A stretch of DNA of 64,000 bases, taken from positions 1 through 64,000 of the forward strand of contig JBBROO010000003.1 in the NCBI GenBank assembly GCA_038229295.1, in the 5' to 3' direction. This document shows positions 62,567-64,000 of the stretch, piece after piece (positions within the stretch are counted from its first letter, which is position 1; every line of letters begins with the position of its first letter). The DNA is from JAJPGZ01 sp038229295. GTDB taxonomy: Bacteria; Verrucomicrobiota; Verrucomicrobiia; Chthoniobacterales; UBA10450. Under the pieces are notes generated by a model. That model had not been told where the DNA came from and searched no databases. It saw nothing but the letters and a program-made list of their open reading frames with translations. The translations under genes were made by a program, and so were the position numbers.

Positions 62567-64000
62567 ATGACGAAAAATATTTTGATCGCGTTGATCGTGC
62601 TTCTGCCGGCGATCGCGCACGCGCAGGAAGCTGGACCGACGCCGGGCGTTTCTGCTGATGTCGAGAGCTTGCGTCAACAAGTCCAGGCGCTCACCGAGAC
62701 GGTGAAAGTGTTGCAACAGCAAGTGAAGGATCAGCAAGCGACGTTGGAGAAGGCCAACATCACGGGCGTACCCGCGCTCCCGCAAAAACCGGACACGCAA
62801 ACCGTGGCTGCGCCTAACGACAGCTCGCCTCCGCTTATTCCCACGGAGGACACATTAGTTGTCGCTTCATCGAAGGCGCCTCCTCCTAATATGAATGCAA
62901 ATGGCGCAGCGCTGCCCGGCGCCATCCCGACGACCGACGACTCGGTCGTAACATCGACAAGTGAAAGATCGACAATCACCTCTCCGGGTTCGTCGTTAAC
63001 GGCGCCGATCACCATCGGCGGCGGAAAGAATTACATGAACATTTCGCTCGACGCCATGTTCGCGCTGGCCGGTTCGAGCGAGCGCCATCTCGATCACGTC
63101 GAAGTGGGCGACCACGATCCGCAGCAGCGTGGATTCAACGCGCGCAACATCGAGCTCGCGTTCGACGGCGCGGTCGATCCCTACTTCGAAGGCTTCGCCA
63201 ACATTGTTTTCAAACTCGATAACGACAACCAAACCGAGGTCGAAGTCGAAGAAGCGTTTCTGCAAACGACCAGCCTGCCGTTCAATCTGCAACTCAAGGC
63301 CGGACAATTCTTCGCTGCTTTCGGCCGCATCAATCAGATGCATCCGCACGCGTGGGATTTCGCGGACGCGCCGCTCGTGCACGGACTCTTGTTAGGCCCG
63401 GATGGATTGCGCGGCGTCGGCGCGCAAATGTCGTGGATCGTTCCCGTGCCGTGGTATTCGCAACTTCTCTTCGGCGTCCAAAACGGCCGTGGCGGCACCG
63501 GCTACTCGTTCCGAAATCCAGGCGACGGCGGAATATTTTTCGATCGGCGCACGACCGATCGCGAACTGCGCGGCCTGCAGGATTGCGTCTGGATGCCGCG
63601 CTGGGAAAACTCTGTCGATCTTAGCCCGACTCAAACCGTTCTGGCCGGCGTCTCCGGCGCGTTCGGCTCAAACGAAACCGGCGCAAACTCGCGCACGCAG
63701 ATTTACGGCGGCGATTTTCTCTACAAATGGAAAAGCGCAAATGCCGAAGGCGGATTTCCGTTTGTGAAATGGCAGACCGAAGTGATGTATCGCCGCTTCG
63801 AAGCCGGCCGCGGCATCAACGAATCGTTCCCGGTCATGGAAACGTTTCACGATTGGGGAATGTATTCGCAGGTGCTTTGGGGATTCAAAAAAGGCTGGGT
63901 CGCGGGGATTCGCGGCGATTACTTCGACGCGGAGGATTCACGATTCACCGACTCGTTAGATCGACAATCACGCTCGCGGGTGAGCGCGAACCTGACTTGG
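62567..64000 (+). CDS. Porin-like outer-membrane protein (3' end beyond window)
   Basis: Open for 478 codons from ATG 62567 to the window edge. Signal peptide MTKNILIALIVLLPAIAHAQE, then a coiled-coil-like start (VESLRQQVQALTETVKVLQQQVKDQQATLEKA) and a Pro/Thr/Ser-rich linker. A long beta-barrel region with alternating pattern follows: NYMNISLDAMFALAGS, RGFNARNIELAFDGAVDPYFEGFANIVFKLDND, EAFLQTTSLPFNLQLKAGQFFAAFGRINQMHPH and GADFLYKW-like GGDFLYKWKSANAEGG. The layout resembles phosphate- or zinc-type porins with N-terminal coiled coils. Motifs 62965 (ERSTITS), 63613 (SVDLSP) and a hybrid at 63955. Confidence 0.82.
   Translation, partial: MTKNILIALIVLLPAIAHAQEAGPTPGVSADVESLRQQVQALTETVKVLQQQVKDQQATLEKANITGVPALPQKPDTQTVAAPNDSSPPLIPTEDTLVVASSKAPPPNMNANGAALPGAIPTTDDSVVTSTSERSTITSPGSSLTAPITIGGGKNYMNISLDAMFALAGSSERHLDHVEVGDHDPQQRGFNARNIELAFDGAVDPYFEGFANIVFKLDNDNQTEVEVEEAFLQTTSLPFNLQLKAGQFFAAFGRINQMHPHAWDFADAPLVHGLLLGPDGLRGVGAQMSWIVPVPWYSQLLFGVQNGRGGTGYSFRNPGDGGIFFDRRTTDRELRGLQDCVWMPRWENSVDLSPTQTVLAGVSGAFGSNETGANSRTQIYGGDFLYKWKSANAEGGFPFVKWQTEVMYRRFEAGRGINESFPVMETFHDWGMYSQVLWGFKKGWVAGIRGDYFDAEDSRFTDSLDRQSRSRVSANLTW

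Larger units (their letters stand above)
451..63397. repeat. CGTTAGGC / GCCTAACG dispersed 8-mer family (about 29 copies)
   Basis: Copies seen near 451, 1973, 3165, 4982, 5850, 10147, 10780, 16270, 16738, 19836, 22118, 25000, 30550, 33087, 33268, 34097, 35360, 36057, 39078, 41717, 46900, 48463, 48986, 50679, 55419, 56224, 59930, 60560 and 62813, against about 2 expected for an octamer on both strands. Inside genes the motif is read in different frames: Val-Arg with the rare-looking AGG codon (4982, 10147), Leu-Gly with TTA (19836, 50679), Pro-Asn (48986, 59930), Gly-Leu-Thr (10780). This points to selection at the DNA level rather than for a peptide. Shorter forms (GTTAGG, CTAACGA) are also common. 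No function is known to me. Confidence 0.75.
925..63622. repeat. AAGATCGACA dispersed 10-mer family (87 exact copies)
   Basis: Exact copies on the plus strand (AAGATCGACA) start at 925, 4048, 5334, 5540, 6598, 8350, 9196, 11403, 11844, 14924, 15583, 16787, 17667, 18480, 19478, 19591, 20499, 20673, 20968, 22242, 24859, 26256, 27374, 27518, 29121, 29564, 35790, 38667, 39341, 40312, 40405, 40977, 41657, 42252, 43006, 44236, 44879, 45753, 46875, 48858, 49245, 49474, 51630, 54446, 54659, 61608, 62965. Reverse copies (TGTCGATCTT) start at 4066, 5832, 6955, 7295, 10504, 11974, 12116, 12591, 13533, 16245, 16525, 16595, 16762, 20440, 21397, 21703, 23637, 23826, 24736, 25290, 31744, 33100, 33951, 36458, 38240, 38809, 41159, 46600, 47578, 50030, 50853, 52334, 54606, 54829, 56319, 57129, 58048, 61354, 62082, 63613. 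A leading GC and trailing T or A are common (GCAAGATCGACAT). Many single-mismatch copies also occur (for example TGTCGATCC at 10105, 15601, 50090, 55866, and TGTCGATGTT near 4897, 11664, 42593). The role is unknown; the pattern resembles a DNA uptake sequence or HIP1. Confidence 0.95.

Noticed and set aside
925..63622. Reading the 10-mer as a Chi or KOPS (FtsK-orienting) site
   Set aside because: Those motifs are strongly strand-polarised; here 47 and 40 copies are on the two strands, interleaved with no visible switch.

Overview
This is a GC-rich bacterial chromosome segment. It is probably from a Verrucomicrobiota member (Chthoniobacterales-like, soil type). The assignment is inferred from gene content: KorAB 2-oxoacid ferredoxin oxidoreductase, PEP-CTERM-type remnants, a GH75 chitosanase-like protein, MBOAT/SGNH acyltransferase pairs, multihaem cytochromes, a CAACGYY heptamer repeat and TGTCATCCCGAGC-type intergenic repeats. 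There is no rRNA, phage, transposase or CRISPR array. One tRNA (Gln, UUG) is present.

Layout. 1-3614: korA and korB on the minus strand with a toxin-antitoxin pair between them, the first three genes overlapping by 4 bp each. 3.7-9.2 kb: small secreted and YciF-like proteins, DUF2891, a GH25 lysozyme-like protein and an mlaEFD lipid transport operon. 9.3-20.4 kb: hybrid histidine kinase, MidA-like methyltransferase, class A PBP, two glycosyltransferases, a KdsD-like isomerase, EF-P and an M50-like membrane protein. 20.4-28.5 kb: treY, argS, ptsN-like, then a GT2/ArnT-like/PAP2 lipid-sugar operon. 29.2-37.7 kb: glycolytic genes gap, pgk and tpiA, separated by two tandem copies of an MBOAT + SGNH acyltransferase pair, with a 25-codon remnant of tpiA at the duplication joint. 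38-46 kb: agmatine deiminase, a second hybrid kinase and an electron-transfer operon (cNMP-binding/ferredoxin, cytochrome-b-like, decahaem cytochrome c). 46-53.5 kb: a rearranged zone with RDD and NlpC/P60 proteins, a GGT fused to a stranger's tail, a PEP-CTERM remnant, an APC permease whose 3' end is repeated 1.3 kb downstream, DUF2442/DUF4160/DUF2283 small genes, and a CPBP protease of different composition. 53.5-57.1 kb: sufCBD. 57.2-64 kb: response regulator, tRNA-Gln, a membrane pseudokinase, GH75, TMEM14-like, a DUF2946-like protein and a partial porin-like protein.

The most striking feature lies outside the genes. I counted 87 exact copies of the 10-mer AAGATCGACA (47 forward, 40 reverse), about one per 735 bp. 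About 0.12 would be expected for a random 10-mer on both strands. Copies occur in all kinds of genes, in several reading frames (coding KID, MSIL, VDL, DRQ), and between genes. One pair forms a perfect 14-bp hairpin between convergent genes. This is the signature of a DNA-uptake-sequence-like or HIP1-like genome-wide motif. A second octamer, CGTTAGGC (about 29 copies against about 2 expected), is also enriched, and hybrids of the two (GTTAGATCGACA) occur five times. Counts were made by eye and should be recomputed.
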